Assembly (NCBI GenBank): GCA_016169945.1
Contig: JADLSH010000318.1
Location: forward strand, 558,001 to 622,000
Reading direction: 5' to 3'
Length of the DNA: 64,000 bases
Origin: Trachythela sp. YZ-2020
Lineage: Eukaryota > Cnidaria > Anthozoa > Malacalcyonacea > Clavulariidae
In this document: positions 46,801-57,206 of the stretch, piece after piece
Layout: each line of letters begins with the position of its first letter
Numbering within the stretch: the first letter of the stretch is position 1
Program-made: the position numbers and the translations under genes
The notes under the pieces: model-generated
Seen by the model: the letters and a program-made list of their open reading frames with translations, nothing else
What the model was told of the DNA's origin: nothing
Database searches by the model: none

Positions 46801-48087
46801 GGGTTAACTCCATGGTTATTGCAGCTGGTGAGACAGACGAAAGAGTGGATGTCCTCACCATATTTATTGGCATTGCTCACGCGTTGTTTAGTTCCCTTGG
46901 CAACCTGAATGGGTTTATGGCCGTGATGGAAGGACTGGAGTCTGCTCAGGTAAAATGGCGGGAAAATCTTGAGAATGTATAATATAGTAATAAGCTGCCG
47001 TTGTTTTAGTCTGAACTACCTGGAAATGATAAAAAACACTTCGGCATTAATTTTCGCGGAGCAAAAGCCTTTGGTCAGGAGGTCAATAAACAACGGCAGT
47101 TTATGCCCAATTCAAAAAGCAGAATATAGAACAAAGATATAACTAAGCCTTAGAATTATGGATACGAATATATTTTTGGTCCTGTATTTCTATAGGAGGA
47201 AACCTAAACTAAACTAACTTTATTTATTTATGCTTGATAGCTCTATCAGTTCTAAACCGTTCTCCCTAAAGGTCCACTAAGAACCATCCCTTATTGACGC
47301 AGTGTTACTACAGGAGGAAACCTAAACTAAACTAAACTGACTTTATTTATTTATGCTTGATAGCTCTATCAGTTCTAAACCGTTCTCCCTAAAGGTCCAC
47401 TAAGGACCACCCTTAGTGACGCAGTGTTACTACAGGAGGAAACCTAAACTAAACTGACTTTATATATACTGGATAGCTTTATTGGTTCTAAACTGTTCTT
47501 CCTAGAGGTCCAGAAGGGTATCCTTTATTGATCCAGTGTTATACAAACTAGAGGAAACCGGAATACTCATTGTATCGTATTGTTTTATAACGTATTTTCA
47601 TTTGTAGGTAAAACGTTTAAAGCTGACTTGGCAAAGGCTAGAAGAAAGTCATCCCAAACTATCGATCGTCTACCACAACACGCTAAAGTCAGTATACGCT
47701 ATCCTCAACTCACAAGGTACACACCCCTCCCCTGGTAAGGTAAAACCTTGTCTGCCTTATGTGGCTCATGTGGTGAAATGTCTAGAAATTGGCCCCACTC
47801 CCCTGGAGCAAACCGGAAATGGCGTGGCGGAGTTGGACGAACTCGAAGTCATGTGTAACCACTTGAGTAGCGCTAGGGATTATGGGTGCGATGTACAGAG
47901 CTACAGACGACAAGCTGTGGGATTTGTGAGGAATATGCAGGGTGATACGGGACTTGAGGGGTATTTTATGGACACGGTGAATGTATCAAGCGCTGTTGGG
48001 CTTGGATTTAGTGAAGCTGATTTAACGGTTAAGATGGATGGATTGCTTACATTAATGTCGGAACATATTGAACCAAATTCTCGATAA
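43841..48087 (+). CDS. NSP-family adaptor: SH2 domain plus RasGEF-like domain (BCAR3/SH2D3 type)
   Basis: Four coding exons: 43841-43923, 44893-45804, 46781-46949, 47608-48087, giving 547 residues. The first exon follows an acceptor (GATTGTTTTATAG) at 43804, so a 5' UTR exon is expected upstream. Residues about 50-145 are an SH2 domain: QAWFHGRM, GEFLVRENPARPGDYFISV with the phosphotyrosine-binding Arg of FLVR, and a closing LVEFLYSNKK. A Ser/Pro-rich linker with a VIYETINLP site follows. The C-terminal half is the NSP Cdc25-like domain, recognisable by PSGLELILFPQGSELRQSILKR, FIGIAHALFSSLGNLNGFMAV and VKRLKLTWQRLEE. In known members this domain has lost exchange activity and binds Cas scaffold proteins in adhesion signalling. 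The size is compact; the vertebrate N-terminal extension is missing. MITE and SINE copies sit in introns 1-3. Confidence 0.9.
43981..44262. mobile_element. MITE with CGTAGGAA ends in intron 1
   Basis: The left end CAGGGTCGTAGGAACGTATT, then TTGGGGGGCCC, faces the right end GGGCGGCCCC-type tract then GCTTCCTACGCCACTG. It belongs to the same general group as the element at 56364. Confidence 0.6.
44325..44860. repeat. Tandem roughly 125-bp C/T-rich repeat in intron 1, then a SINE-tail scrap
   Basis: CTCATCTCGTCTA, CACCTTCTCTGGAATGTCTA, CCACCTCACATCTTCTGATC and TCTCTTCATTCCATAATGTG recur about three times between 44430 and 44770 with divergence. At 44815-44860 a SINE tail (GATAGACCTATCCAGTATAA) lies just before the exon 2 acceptor. 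Confidence 0.6.
45831..46047. mobile_element. MITE family 1, best copy
   Basis: 217 bp in intron 2, directly after the exon 2 donor. The left end GTGGGTTTCAATAAGCATTA, then TCGTGCAGCAGATGGTGGTC, is matched in reverse by GACCATCCTCTGCTGCCCTG then TAACGCTTACTGAAACTCAC. Inverted ends are about 43 bp. Confidence 0.82.
46175..46510. repeat. Dispersed repeat shared with 63190-63485
   Basis: GAATTGACGCGGCGACGCGA, AATTAATAAGGAGGCGCTTT, TTTGGAGAAATGGGTCAG and TATTGATGGACCGTATTTGC occur in the same order at 63225-63440. It is non-coding and of unknown class. Confidence 0.75.
46540..46757. mobile_element. Repeat with GATGGATCATCCGT / ACGGATGATCCGTC arms before exon 3
   Basis: GATGGATCATCCGTTACGAC on the left and GTCTTGACGGATGATCCGTC further right are inverted. 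A second pair is GACGAACTATC / GATAGTTCGTC. The same family lies at 34900-35065. Confidence 0.6.
46995..47099. mobile_element. MITE family 2 copy in intron 3
   Basis: It starts CTGCCGTTGTTTTAGTCTGA and ends CAATAAACAACGGCAG, an inverted pair. Confidence 0.6.
47190..47560 (-). mobile_element. Three SINE tail units in intron 3
   Basis: Units carry TTATGCTTGATAGCTCTATC or TATACTGGATAGCTTTATTG and GTGTTACTACAGGAGGAAAC. They lie just before the acceptor of the last coding exon. Confidence 0.7.
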
Positions 48088-48126
48088 AATACTTAAATAT
48101 TTCATAATTTCCTTGTAAATTTGCAT

Positions 48127-48297
48127 GGGTGGGTTTCTGTAAGGGTTACAGGACAACTTTAGAAATGTTGTAATTATTTACCTCCAAATACAAAACTACT
48201 ATATATAATAGAAAATAATTAACATTATTTTCTCACTCTGATAACTGCAGATTGACCACCATCTGCTGTAGGATAATGTTCCGTGAAACCTACCTAG
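48127..48297. mobile_element. MITE family 1 copy at start of receptor-cluster unit
   Basis: GTGGGTTTCTGTAAGGGTTA on the left and CATCTGCTGTAGGATAATGT then GAAACCTACCT on the right. A matching right half occurs at 58104-58200, at the start of the gene B unit. Confidence 0.65.
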
Positions 48298-48299
48298 AA

Positions 48300-49934
48300 A
48301 TGGATTTGGCAAAGCTTTCGATCAATAAGCCCGGATCTTGATCATATTATTTGAACTGATGAATATCCGAGCTTACGGATCGAAAGTTCGCCCAATAAAT
48401 AGACGTGGTGTTTTTTATACAACAAAGCAATCATTTAATAATATATTCAACAATAAAGAGAAATATATACACTAGTCCAGTAACTAAGGTCATAAAATTT
48501 TACTAAACTCTATTGTTGTCTATTTGTAGTTTCAGTTAAATGCGGTTAATGTATTGACACTTATGGGAGCGAACAAATTATGCTAAATGTTCCATTACAT
48601 GTATTTGCCACCAAACACAAGATCAATACATTCAGTCACTCCAATAGCTTTTCCTTTTACAGTTGACCACCATGTACTGCGCACTGCTTTTCTTGGTAAA
48701 GCCCACTTAATCGTACCCGTGTTGGATATAAAAATGGACCATAATTGTTTCGTGGTTTGAAAAGTTGAAAATTGGTAATTTATTTAGTGACCAATAGCGC
48801 GAGCAATAATGGAAATAAATAGGGGTGTGTTAGTCATCCTTTAACCTTAATTACGAAGAACGCAGCTCAACCTGATGGAGTCCAAGGCTTACTAAGGACA
48901 CCTCTGGCAGCCACCATATGACTCATGTCTGATCAGGGAGCACAGCTACGGTGGGACATTGCGGTGGAAGAAGGGTTTTTTTGGGGCTTATCCAAACCCA
49001 TGCACTCTGTCAACATTCCATGTGGTAGGAAACCGGAGTACCCGAGCAAACGTTAGACCCACAACTTTTGGTAGGCTGGACGTTGACTGACAATATTCTT
49101 GAGTCAAATCCACGATCTCAGAAGTGAAATGCGCTTGCTCTAATCTAACGATCACATCGCAAACATAGGAAGTCAAATGGAGCGCATGCAAAAGATAAGC
49201 TCTTAGACTGGGGCGGTTCAATAAATGATAATAATATTGACAACTTAACTTCCCCGTGTTATTACACTGCAGGATATGGGGCATGCGGGAGTTATGTTGA
49301 CTAGTGAGTGTGATATGAATAAGAGAAGATTGTATGTATGATATATTTGAAAACATGTTTTATATATACGAGTGCCCCATTATCGGAAACTTAAATTTCC
49401 GCCTAGAGTATCAACACCTATTTCACCAACTGACCCATATAGTGCAAGAAACTGGAGTTCATTCCTCAATGAGCTCCTTCATAAAGTCACTGGCCGGTTA
49501 CCATATTATTTCCTGTTCTACTTTCGTACGCGATGCGTTCATTTACATGATACAAGGTTTTTTAGTGATATTGTATACTGTCTGTAGCATTCTGTAGCAG
49601 TTGAAAACATATGCTTAGTGTCTCGGTCTTTATTCTTTAAAGTTTCAGCTTTCTTTCAAATTACAAGAAAACGAACAAACTAAAGGTGTACGAGGTCTAC
49701 ACAAGTCGTAATACAGACTACAAATATATTGGAAACAAAATTTGGTTATTAACGAAGGCGGAAGTGGTATTTTTCTGGTAACCAGACAGAAGTAAACATA
49801 TATTTTAGTTTAGTTATATCGTTTAAACGTTCAATCAAGATCCTGTCTTGCGGATCAAAGCTTTGTCTACCGTAAGTTGTATTCAATATTTGGGCTCCTT
49901 TTTAAAGTATCATTCTTTTGTTCGAATTCTATAG
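48300..49934. repeat. Upstream region of receptor gene A, repeated at 58190-60345 and in part at 57000-57845
   Basis: Long near-identical stretches, such as ACCAATAGCGCGAGCAATAA at 48790 and 59290, and CACCTATTTCACCAACTGAC at 49415 and 59827, show that the 5' flank was duplicated with the gene. It includes a MITE family 1 variant (48535-48710) and a SINE-like body with GGAAACCGGAGTACCCGAGC (about 49030-49160). Any promoter should lie near its 3' end; I cannot point to a TATA box with confidence. Confidence 0.75.
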
Positions 49935-52900
49935 ATGACAACGAGCAAGATTTCTGAAAGTTGTGTGTTGATCTGTCTTCTTTGTTTAACCTGTATGACA
50001 CCATTCAACTCAGGTATGACAGGGAAGTATGGGTTCTAGATTTGGTTAGTGTGCTGCCCCTCGGCTGAGATTGAGCCTGCTACTGTAGGTCAAGGGTTTT
50101 GTTGTTTGGTAGGTGGCTACCAGTGCGCGGATTTAATGCTTGAAAACTCATGGATAGATAGATAGGTCGTTTATTAAAAATACCTTATTTTTACAGCAAA
50201 AACTGAATTAGTAAGGTTTACAGGATATTTTATAAAAGGTTACATCGAAAATAGAAAATTGGATAATAAGTAAGTTAAGAATGTCGATTGCTGCTGAGTT
50301 TATAAATGACAACTTAAAACGGTCCGTATATAATTCCACGCAGGTATGGTAAAATGTCTAACCTTCCTCAAGGAGGGTATTGTTTGCGTATTGTAGGGAA
50401 GCAGATTAAAAAGTTGGTCTTTTGGATTAGCTAAAATTCTTGAGAAAAATTCGTCACAGAGTTTAGATCGATGGTCGGCAAGTTTGACCAGTCCCGCGTC
50501 ATTGTACGGTGTATCATAACCATAGATTATCCACATTGCTCGTTTCTGGATTTGTTCTAGTGCAATACTTGGAAGACCTGACAGGCGTGCATGAAAATGG
50601 AACGGATACACGGATCATTAGAAAAGTGATGGGGGGGGGGGGAGGGGATTTTCGGAGACGCATCGTTTATCATAACCAACTTAAAGATCACTAGCCAACT
50701 TAACTCTCTGCTGCCTGTCACACTCATGTAAGAAGATTTAATGCTGTACAATTCATGTGGTGGGTTTTCTTGCGTGGCTCGAGGATTGTTTTCCAGGTAC
50801 TCCGATTATCCCGTCCTCCCTCACCAAAAACTAACCCAATGACGAAAATGTCAAGCATGATTTGTTCCCAGAACCATTGCCAATATAGGTCGCGTTGTTC
50901 TAGCTAGTTCCTCTGGATAGTTCGTCTTGTGTTTACACTAAGACAGATGAACCCGAATGGTACTTTAATTTGTACAATTTTACCTTGTATTCACGCGGAA
51001 CGAATTCGAGGCAAGCTAATGGGACAGGACGAACGGTTGCGCACGGTTCCAAATTCATCTAGTCTCGTAATAATACCAAATATTGTATTATTTAGAATGT
51101 ATATCTCCACTTGGTATGGCAGATGGCAGAATTAAAGACTCACAGATCACAGTTTCTAGTGTTCTTAAAGGTACTACAGCATCCGGTGGGCAGGCTCGTC
51201 TACGTCAGAATATTCCACAATGGGGTGCTTGGTGTGCAGATGCCAGTGGAGGGTCAAAAACAAAAAGGAACTATGACCAGTATATTCAGATTGATTTGTT
51301 GAATCTGACAAACATCACAAGAATTGCGACACAGGGACGAGAATATAGTGGAGGAAAAGAGTTTGTTGAAGACTATAAAATATCTTACAGAAGAGATGGT
51401 GGAGCATGGACTTATTACAGAGATAAAGATCAAGCATTTAATGAGGCAAAGGTATACCCAGAATTCCAAAAGTAATAGCCCCCTTTGATACTATACTTCA
51501 ACTTAAATGTCGAAGTGTAATTGTACATCTGTAAGATCTAAATATCTTAATATTAATCCAGTAGCTTGCAATGCGCCCAGATGCGCAGATTTTGTATTTT
51601 ACTCTGTCTAACGCCAGAGTATTTTACTTAAACTATCTGCAAGTGTCTCTTGTTAATCTATTAGCTTGTAATGCACCCAGATGCGCCCTACTTGAGTATT
51701 TTAATTTAGTGTGTCTAATGCCAGACGATTTTACTCGTCAGTGGTAGGGTACTGCCAGTTAATGGGTTAATAAAGTTTATATAAAAAATATGTGTACTCC
51801 TATGTTTCAGATATTACGGGGAAACACTAATGTGAAGTATGTTGTACGACTTGAACTAGACCCTACAATTCTGGCGAGGTACATCCGGGTTCATCCAGGT
51901 TATAGCAAGCTTAACAATGATTGTATGAGGCTTGAGCTATATGGTTGTGTAGTTGAAAAAGGTTAGTTTTCTCTTACTTAACCATGTTATACTGTATATA
52001 CTGTATATTATATAGTGTAAGCAACACTGTTTACTGTTCTAGTCATTCTCTTCTACTCAATGCCAGTTGGGCAAACAACCAAGAATGGCAAAGTGCACTA
52101 CCATGACACGTCTTATAATGGAGATATTTCGAATGACTTTTCCAAAGATGGCACTGGAATACTTACAGATGGTAAATTTGGTCCAGTAAACTCTAAAGAA
52201 TTCAACGGAAAAGGATGGGTGGGATGGTCTACTATGTACACTAAATCACAATACATCAACATTACATTTGAGTTTTCTGATATGCGAAAGTTCAAAGATG
52301 TTACACTAACTGTAAACATTGTCAAAAAACGCAGTAATGCTGTATTTAATAGATCACGGATATTCTTTTCTTCAACCAAAGACAGTTTCTCAGACACATC
52401 ATATCTGCAGTACTGTCCAAGAGATTATACATTCAACACTGATTCATACAATGCAAATGTAACGTTGTCACTTTGTGAAAATACAGCAAGGTTTATAAGG
52501 TTGCAGTTATATTTTGGTGGAAAGTGGTTGCTAATCACTGAGATCAGTTTTAATTCTGCAGGTATTTGTTTTTCTATTATTATTTCTAATTTGATGGATT
52601 TATGTTTTTAACCCATTAAGCTGCATTGCATCCTACTTTGCTTTTTCATTTTGTTTATTGGTGGACGAAAAAATTATGTTTATTTGTGAACAAAACAAAA
52701 TGTTCATGATGATGTGTCCTATGGCCCCTTCTCTGTTTAACACTAGACAATTTAAGGAACGCTATATTAAAGTGTGCTTGATGGGTTAACCAGACAATCT
52801 GCTCATGTCTCTTGCTAACTGAAAGGCTTCAATGCTTCTCATAATGTGACCTATTTTGCTGTTTTACTCTCACTGTCTAATGTCAGAAGATTTCACTCTT

Positions 52901-54479
52901 CAAAAAGAACTGTTGCTCATAAATTAGTTTTAAAATGAATTGTGTACGATTGACCATGCAACCATCAACCATGCAGTTTTCTCTTTGCATTATTAGTTTC
53001 TGCCAGTGCAGATGAAAAGAAGTCAGTTGAAGATTGTTCTGAAGGTACATCAGCTTTTTGTGTGGTGCCTCGATTTTCCACGGGAGGTTTACCAACAAGT
53101 GCCATATCACAGCCTGTATGTGAATGTAAGTGGTTTGAATATTGACGCTGTGTCGTAATTTATATTGATGGTGATGATGATGATGTTGGTGATGATGGTG
53201 ATGATGGTAGTCGTGATAGTGATGTTGGCGGTGGTGGTGATGATGGTGATGACAGTGATGGTGATGTTGACAATGATGATGATGATGGTGGTGATGATGA
53301 CGGTGCAGATACTATAAGTTAAACCTTTGCAGTTTTGAACACAATTTTTGTGTTCCATTAACCTTGTGAATGTTACATCAAGTTTGATGTTTTTTGCATT
53401 GCTAGTTCCTGCCAGTGCAAATGAAAAGAAGTCACTTATGAAATACAGCTAATATGAAATACAAGTTTTTCCGAATAAAGAGTGCATAACTATAATATAA
53501 CTATAATACACCATTTCGAATCTAAGTTTGATTTATTTTCAGCAGTGAATCACAACATATCTTACAAGATTATATATTTACTTAAATTATCAGCCAGAAA
53601 AGAATACATCAGCTACATCTGCTGTTGTGATTGGAAGTGCTGGAGCAATAAGGGATGTCCCTTAGATCTAATAGAGCAATTCAGTATAAATAAAGTTAGT
53701 TTAATTAGTTATTTTTATCTTATTCTAGTTTGTACAACCCTTTCAACCAGTAAAGGTGAGTGCATGAAAACTTGAGGTGCGTTTCAGACACTGCTCCACT
53801 CGTTCGCCAAACTTAATTGACGAGTTAGGTGCGGCAGAAGATCGACGTATTAATTAATTCGGTTCAGGAGAAGTTGGAGTGACATAAGTTCGCGATATAG
53901 GTTCAGCTGAGCCGGTCGTATCATGCAATGATGGAGCGACAAGGATTCATATGCAGCAGAAGTTATAGCAATAGAGGCTCTGTACAGCCTGTCGTATCAT
54001 GCATCCGGACCTTTCTTTAAAGCCGCTGGTGTACTCCCTGTCCAACAAAGAATCATGCTATGAAAGTCGATTATGGTATACAAATCCTTGAATAATTTGG
54101 TACCTAAATATATTTGTGACATGTTTGTGTTAAAGTCATCAGTATCAAAACGTGTCATCAGAAGTTCTGCAAACAATGATATATATATGGATACCTCCAG
54201 CTAAACTAAACATTAGTCGTAAAGCTTTACCATACAGCGGTGCTATTTTACCATACAGCGGCGGTATAAAAAGATCAACGTCTCTTGGCTCTTTTAAAAC
54301 AAGAGCTTATAAGCACTTTTTAGATATGATTTTAGTGTAAGTACTTATTCGTTTATTTTATATTATCTAGTATTATAGTTTATATATATATATAAATATA
54401 TAAATATATAGAAGGCCCAGTGTAAGAGTAGTTTTGCTAAACTGGTTGTATTTACACCTTCTTTAAATAATGTATATTA

Positions 54480-54510
<31 letters not shown>

Positions 54511-56262
54511 CAAAAATATCAAGAACTATAATTAACGAACAGAACAAAAAATATGAAACAGTAAAATTTGTAAATTTATCTATCAGTTCACTGGGAGTTT
54601 TCAGTCAATCATCGCTGGACTTTGTTGAAATGTTGAAAGATCTGAAGTTTGATGAGCAGTGTAGAAAGTACTTCATTAGGAAAATTATTAGCACTTGTGT
54701 CAGGTCCTCATATTATATATTCTGTAAACGTAACAAAGAATGGGATAACTCACAACTAATGTCATACTAATATTTTTGTCATATATATAAAGTTAATTCA
54801 AGTAGACACTGGTAAACTACCTGTAAAGAGAGGTTTATCACTGTAGTATGTAAACATTGATCGTAATTAATAAAGTTTCCATTATTATTATGCGATGTTG
54901 AAGTGACATTGTCGAACCATCATTCGAACTCAGTGGCTGCCTCAGTATATATTATAAAGTAGAATTTTAGTCTGTACTTTTATTGAGGACTAGATTACAG
55001 TGTCATAATCTATAATGACTAATGTTCTCTTATTTTACCAAATATTTTATTAGAAAAATCAGCAAATCCAATTGTGATTGGTGGCGTAATTCTTGCCGTC
55101 GTGCTTGTTGTCTTGTCTGTAATTCTCATAATATACAAAAGACGACGCCAGGCTCCGACGTTATCAACTACAGTAGACACAGTTGAGATGCAAAATCAAG
55201 CAGTACCAGAACCATCGCAAAATAATCAGGTTTGATTTCTTCACGTAACATTGAATTTGATAGCCTAAAAGGAAAATCAGGCCTGCTCTGGATCTTAAAT
55301 CACATCACAGCGAGTTAAGGCGACTGTTACAATCCTAGAGTAGGTCCATTAAGAAAATCTAAACTAAACTTACTTATTTATATACTGGATCTATCAGTTC
55401 TGAATCGTTCTCTCTGGAGCATACGAGGTGAAGTAAGAGCCATCACCCGTTGGTCCAGTGTTACTACAGGAGGAAACCGGATTACCGGGAGAAAACCTGC
55501 GGTGTTTTGTAAAGTCAAACTAGAATCACTCTTCTCGCATGAAACAGAGTTAAATTGCATATTGAAGGAACCAAACCGCGGTCACAGAGGTGAAAGACAC
55601 AAGCACTAACCACTGTACCACCAACACCCCCAAAACTTTCCGTGTCGTTATAACTAAAACAAATTGTTATACAGGGACGAGATAACGTAATTCCAGCTGA
55701 TCGTGGAACAGCACCAGACGAGCAGAATTACGTTATACCTGATGATGGTACAGCGCCATATGAAGAAGTCCAAATATCGCCACCTTCTGTTTACGCCGAG
55801 CTTGACAAGAACCGACGAGTAACAACAGATGATGGTGCCCACCAAAAAGTGTTAAAACGTGACTCAGATTATGTAATACCAGCTGAAGGTCAAACAGATA
55901 CGTACGAAGAAGTTGGAGAGGAAAAAACGCCCCCTGGCTACACGGAACTGGACAACACAAAAGGTGACCATGAGGATTACGTTATACAAGCTAATGATGG
56001 TACAGCGCCTTTTGAAGAAGTCCAAATCTCGCCACCTTCTGTTTACGCCGAGCTTGACAAGAACCGACGAGTAACAACAGATGATGGCACTTGCCAAAAA
56101 CTGTTAAAACGTGACTCAGATTATGTAATACCTGCTGAAGGTCAATCAGAAACATACGAAGAAGTTGGAAAGGAAAAAAGTCCCCCTGGCTACACGGAAC
56201 TGGACAACACAAAACGTGACCAGGAAGATGACGCCTCTTACCAAAAATTGATCAAGGAATAA
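49935..56262 (+). CDS. Receptor A: DDR-like discoidin ectodomain, one TM, kinase-less multi-tyrosine tail
   Basis: Eight coding exons agree in phase: 49935-50013, 51096-51451, 51811-51961, 52043-52561, 52997-53125, 53729-53755, 55054-55229, 55675-56262, giving 674 residues. Residues 1-25 are a signal peptide. 28-191 form an F5/8 type C discoidin domain (CISPLGMADGRIKDSQI, WGAWC, RIATQGREY, closing YGC). 196-366 form the DDR-type second domain (YSMPVGQT, GWVGWST, YINITFEFSDMR, GGKWLLITEISF). A Cys-containing stalk precedes a transmembrane helix at 427-448 and a KRRR stop. The tail (449-674) has no kinase domain and no NPxY. It has tyrosines at 498, 508, 519, 545, 556, 568, 581, 603, 629, 640, 652 and 668. 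The ectodomain suggests collagen or matrix binding by analogy with DDRs; the tail suggests signalling through recruited SH2 proteins. Exon 6 is only 27 nt and the least certain exon; joining exon 5 straight to the TM exon would create a stop. Confidence 0.85.
50154..50625 (-). mobile_element. LINE 3' remnant in intron 1 of receptor A
   Basis: The minus frame 50611-50300 reads LEQIQKRAMWIIYGYDTP then LCDEFFSRILANPKDQLFNL, a pattern typical of the end of the reverse-transcriptase ORF in CR1/Jockey-like LINEs. The 3' edge carries a GATA tetramer tail (ATAGATAGATAGG at 50157 on plus). Gene B lacks this insertion at the matching place (near 60570), so it is private to A. Confidence 0.75.
51545..51775. 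repeat. Dispersed TAACCCATTA family, two units, intron 2
   Basis: Reverse-oriented relative to 31375-31620: GCCAGACGATTTTACTCGTC, then AGTGGTAGGGTACTGCCAGT, then TAATGGGTTAA. A further decayed copy lies at 52611-52900 in intron 4. Confidence 0.65.
53155..53310 (+). repeat. GAT/GGT trinucleotide repeat in intron 5
   Basis: Runs of GATGATGGTGATGATGG-type units over about 150 bp. The antisense open frame of Ile/Thr repeats is an artefact of this. Confidence 0.85.
53395..53650 (+). pseudogene. Relic exons of a receptor copy inside intron 5
   Basis: At 53398-53455, after a TTGCTAG acceptor, TTCCTGCCAGTGCAAATGAA and AAGAAGTCACTTATGAA closely match the start of exon 5 (52997 onward) but run into a stop. 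At 53598-53650, after CAGCCAG, a frame reads KNTSATSAVVIGSAGAI, like the start of the TM exon (KSANPIVIGGVI). It is cut by a SINE tail (53640-53705). They lie in gene order, as expected of a partial duplicate that decayed. Confidence 0.6.
53985..54345 (+). mobile_element. LINE 3' remnant in intron 6 of receptor A
   Basis: Broken frames read AAGVLPVQQRIM, then IMVYKSLNNLVPKYICDMFV, then SLGSFKTRAYKHFLDM, matching the end of CR1/L2-like reverse-transcriptase ORFs. Stops and frameshifts show it is dead. Confidence 0.7.
54480..54512. repeat. (TTA)n microsatellite
   Basis: About ten TTA units after a TTATTTATTA lead. Confidence 0.85.
54513..54770 (+). pseudogene. Retroelement-like C-terminal fragment, open for 85 codons
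   Basis: The frame reads KISRTIINEQNKKYETVKF, then NLSISSLGVFSQSSLDF, then ISTCVRSSYYIFCKRNKEWD, and stops at TAA 54768. I recall the RSSYYIFC.RNK..W pattern from the C terminus of retroelement ORFs in cnidarian genomes, but cannot check. It lacks an ATG and lies in intron 6. It is probably a 5'-truncated insertion distinct from the one at 53985. Confidence 0.4.
55370..55632 (-). mobile_element. Full-length SINE in the TM-to-tail intron of receptor A
   Basis: Read on the minus strand: a head with A-box-like TGGTTAGTGCTTG and B-box-like GCGGTTTGGTTCC, then a body with AGTTTGACTTTACAAAACAC, a core of GGTAATCCGGTTTCCTCCTG and one tail unit ending CCAGTATATAAATAAG. The same intron of gene B has a SINE in the same orientation (61880-62100). 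Confidence 0.8.
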
Positions 56263-56284
56263 ACAGGGACTCCTAACGAGATGT

Positions 56285-56363
56285 GATGGTCAACTTCTTA
56301 AATGTTGCCAGGACCAATTGCAAATTAAACTACATCTCTCAATTCTACCTCTTTTCCTCCAAA
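56285..56363. mobile_element. MITE family 1 fragment interrupted by a hAT-like MITE
   Basis: GATGGTCAACTTCTTAAATG through CTCTTTTCCTCCAAA, continuing after the inserted element at 56906 (TACAAGACTACTACATAG). It lies just after the stop of receptor A, so it may form part of the 3' UTR. Confidence 0.55.
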
Positions 56364-56897
56364 CAGGGGCGTAGCGATAGGGGGGCGCGCGGGGGTGCTG
56401 GACCCCCCCAATGATACCTCCGTCGGCAAAATTGGATTCTTGTCAAATTTAAGGTTTAGAATATTAATATGTTATTTCGGAAAAAGTGAAAAACGTCGAG
56501 AAAATTTTAAGAAAAAGGCGATAAAATGTCGGGAAATGAAAAGCATGATAAAATGCCGGGAAAATGGAAATTAAAAGACGATAGAATGTCGGGAAATGAA
56601 AAGGACGATAAAATTGAAAGGTGATAAAATGTCGGGGAAAAGGAAAGGGCGACCTAAATTGTAAACTGTTTAGTTACATCTGTCCATTTTGTGTTGTTCA
56701 GAACGATCTTATATCGATCTTATAACGATCTGTATATGTACAACTGTACAAGTCTCATATTATATAATAAAATTACCTTGATTTATTATGAAACGATATT
56801 TATGAACAAATCATTGACCACGCCCTTGCCACGCCCATTCTGTCGGCAAAATTGTGGCTTGGACCCCCCCAAACACAAAGCCTTCGCTACGCCCCTG
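56364..56897. mobile_element. hAT-like MITE with perfect 8-bp target duplication
   Basis: 534 bp. The ends CAGGGGCGTAGCG and CGCTACGCCCCTG are inverted, and the flanks CCTCCAAA (56356-56363 and 56898-56905) are identical. The interior has repeated GATAAAATGTCGGG units. No transposase is seen. Confidence 0.9.
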
Positions 56898-56905
56898 CCT
56901 CCAAA

Positions 56906-57132
56906 TACAAGACTACTACATAGAATAAACATAGCATCCTCCGCAGACATCTCCACCCAATTTTTAAATCTTTTTATGTATTAATATGCAGGGTCTTATC
57001 GTTTCGTAGTTTACATATTTGAAAATTTGTTAATGCATGAACCTCGTGTATGATAATTTAGTTGGTGATCAATAGCGCGAGCAGTACTTCGTACGAGTCA
57101 ATATTATGTGATATTGTAACTATTTAAGTCAG

Positions 57133-57164
<32 letters not shown>

Positions 57165-57167
57165 TGC

Positions 57168-57206
<39 letters not shown>

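Noticed and set aside
53107..53358. Ile/Thr-rich minus-strand frame
   Set aside because: Antisense reading of the GAT trinucleotide repeat.
53125..55054. Direct splicing of receptor A exon 5 to the TM exon
   Set aside because: The junction codon becomes TAA; the 27-nt exon at 53729-53755 restores the frame.
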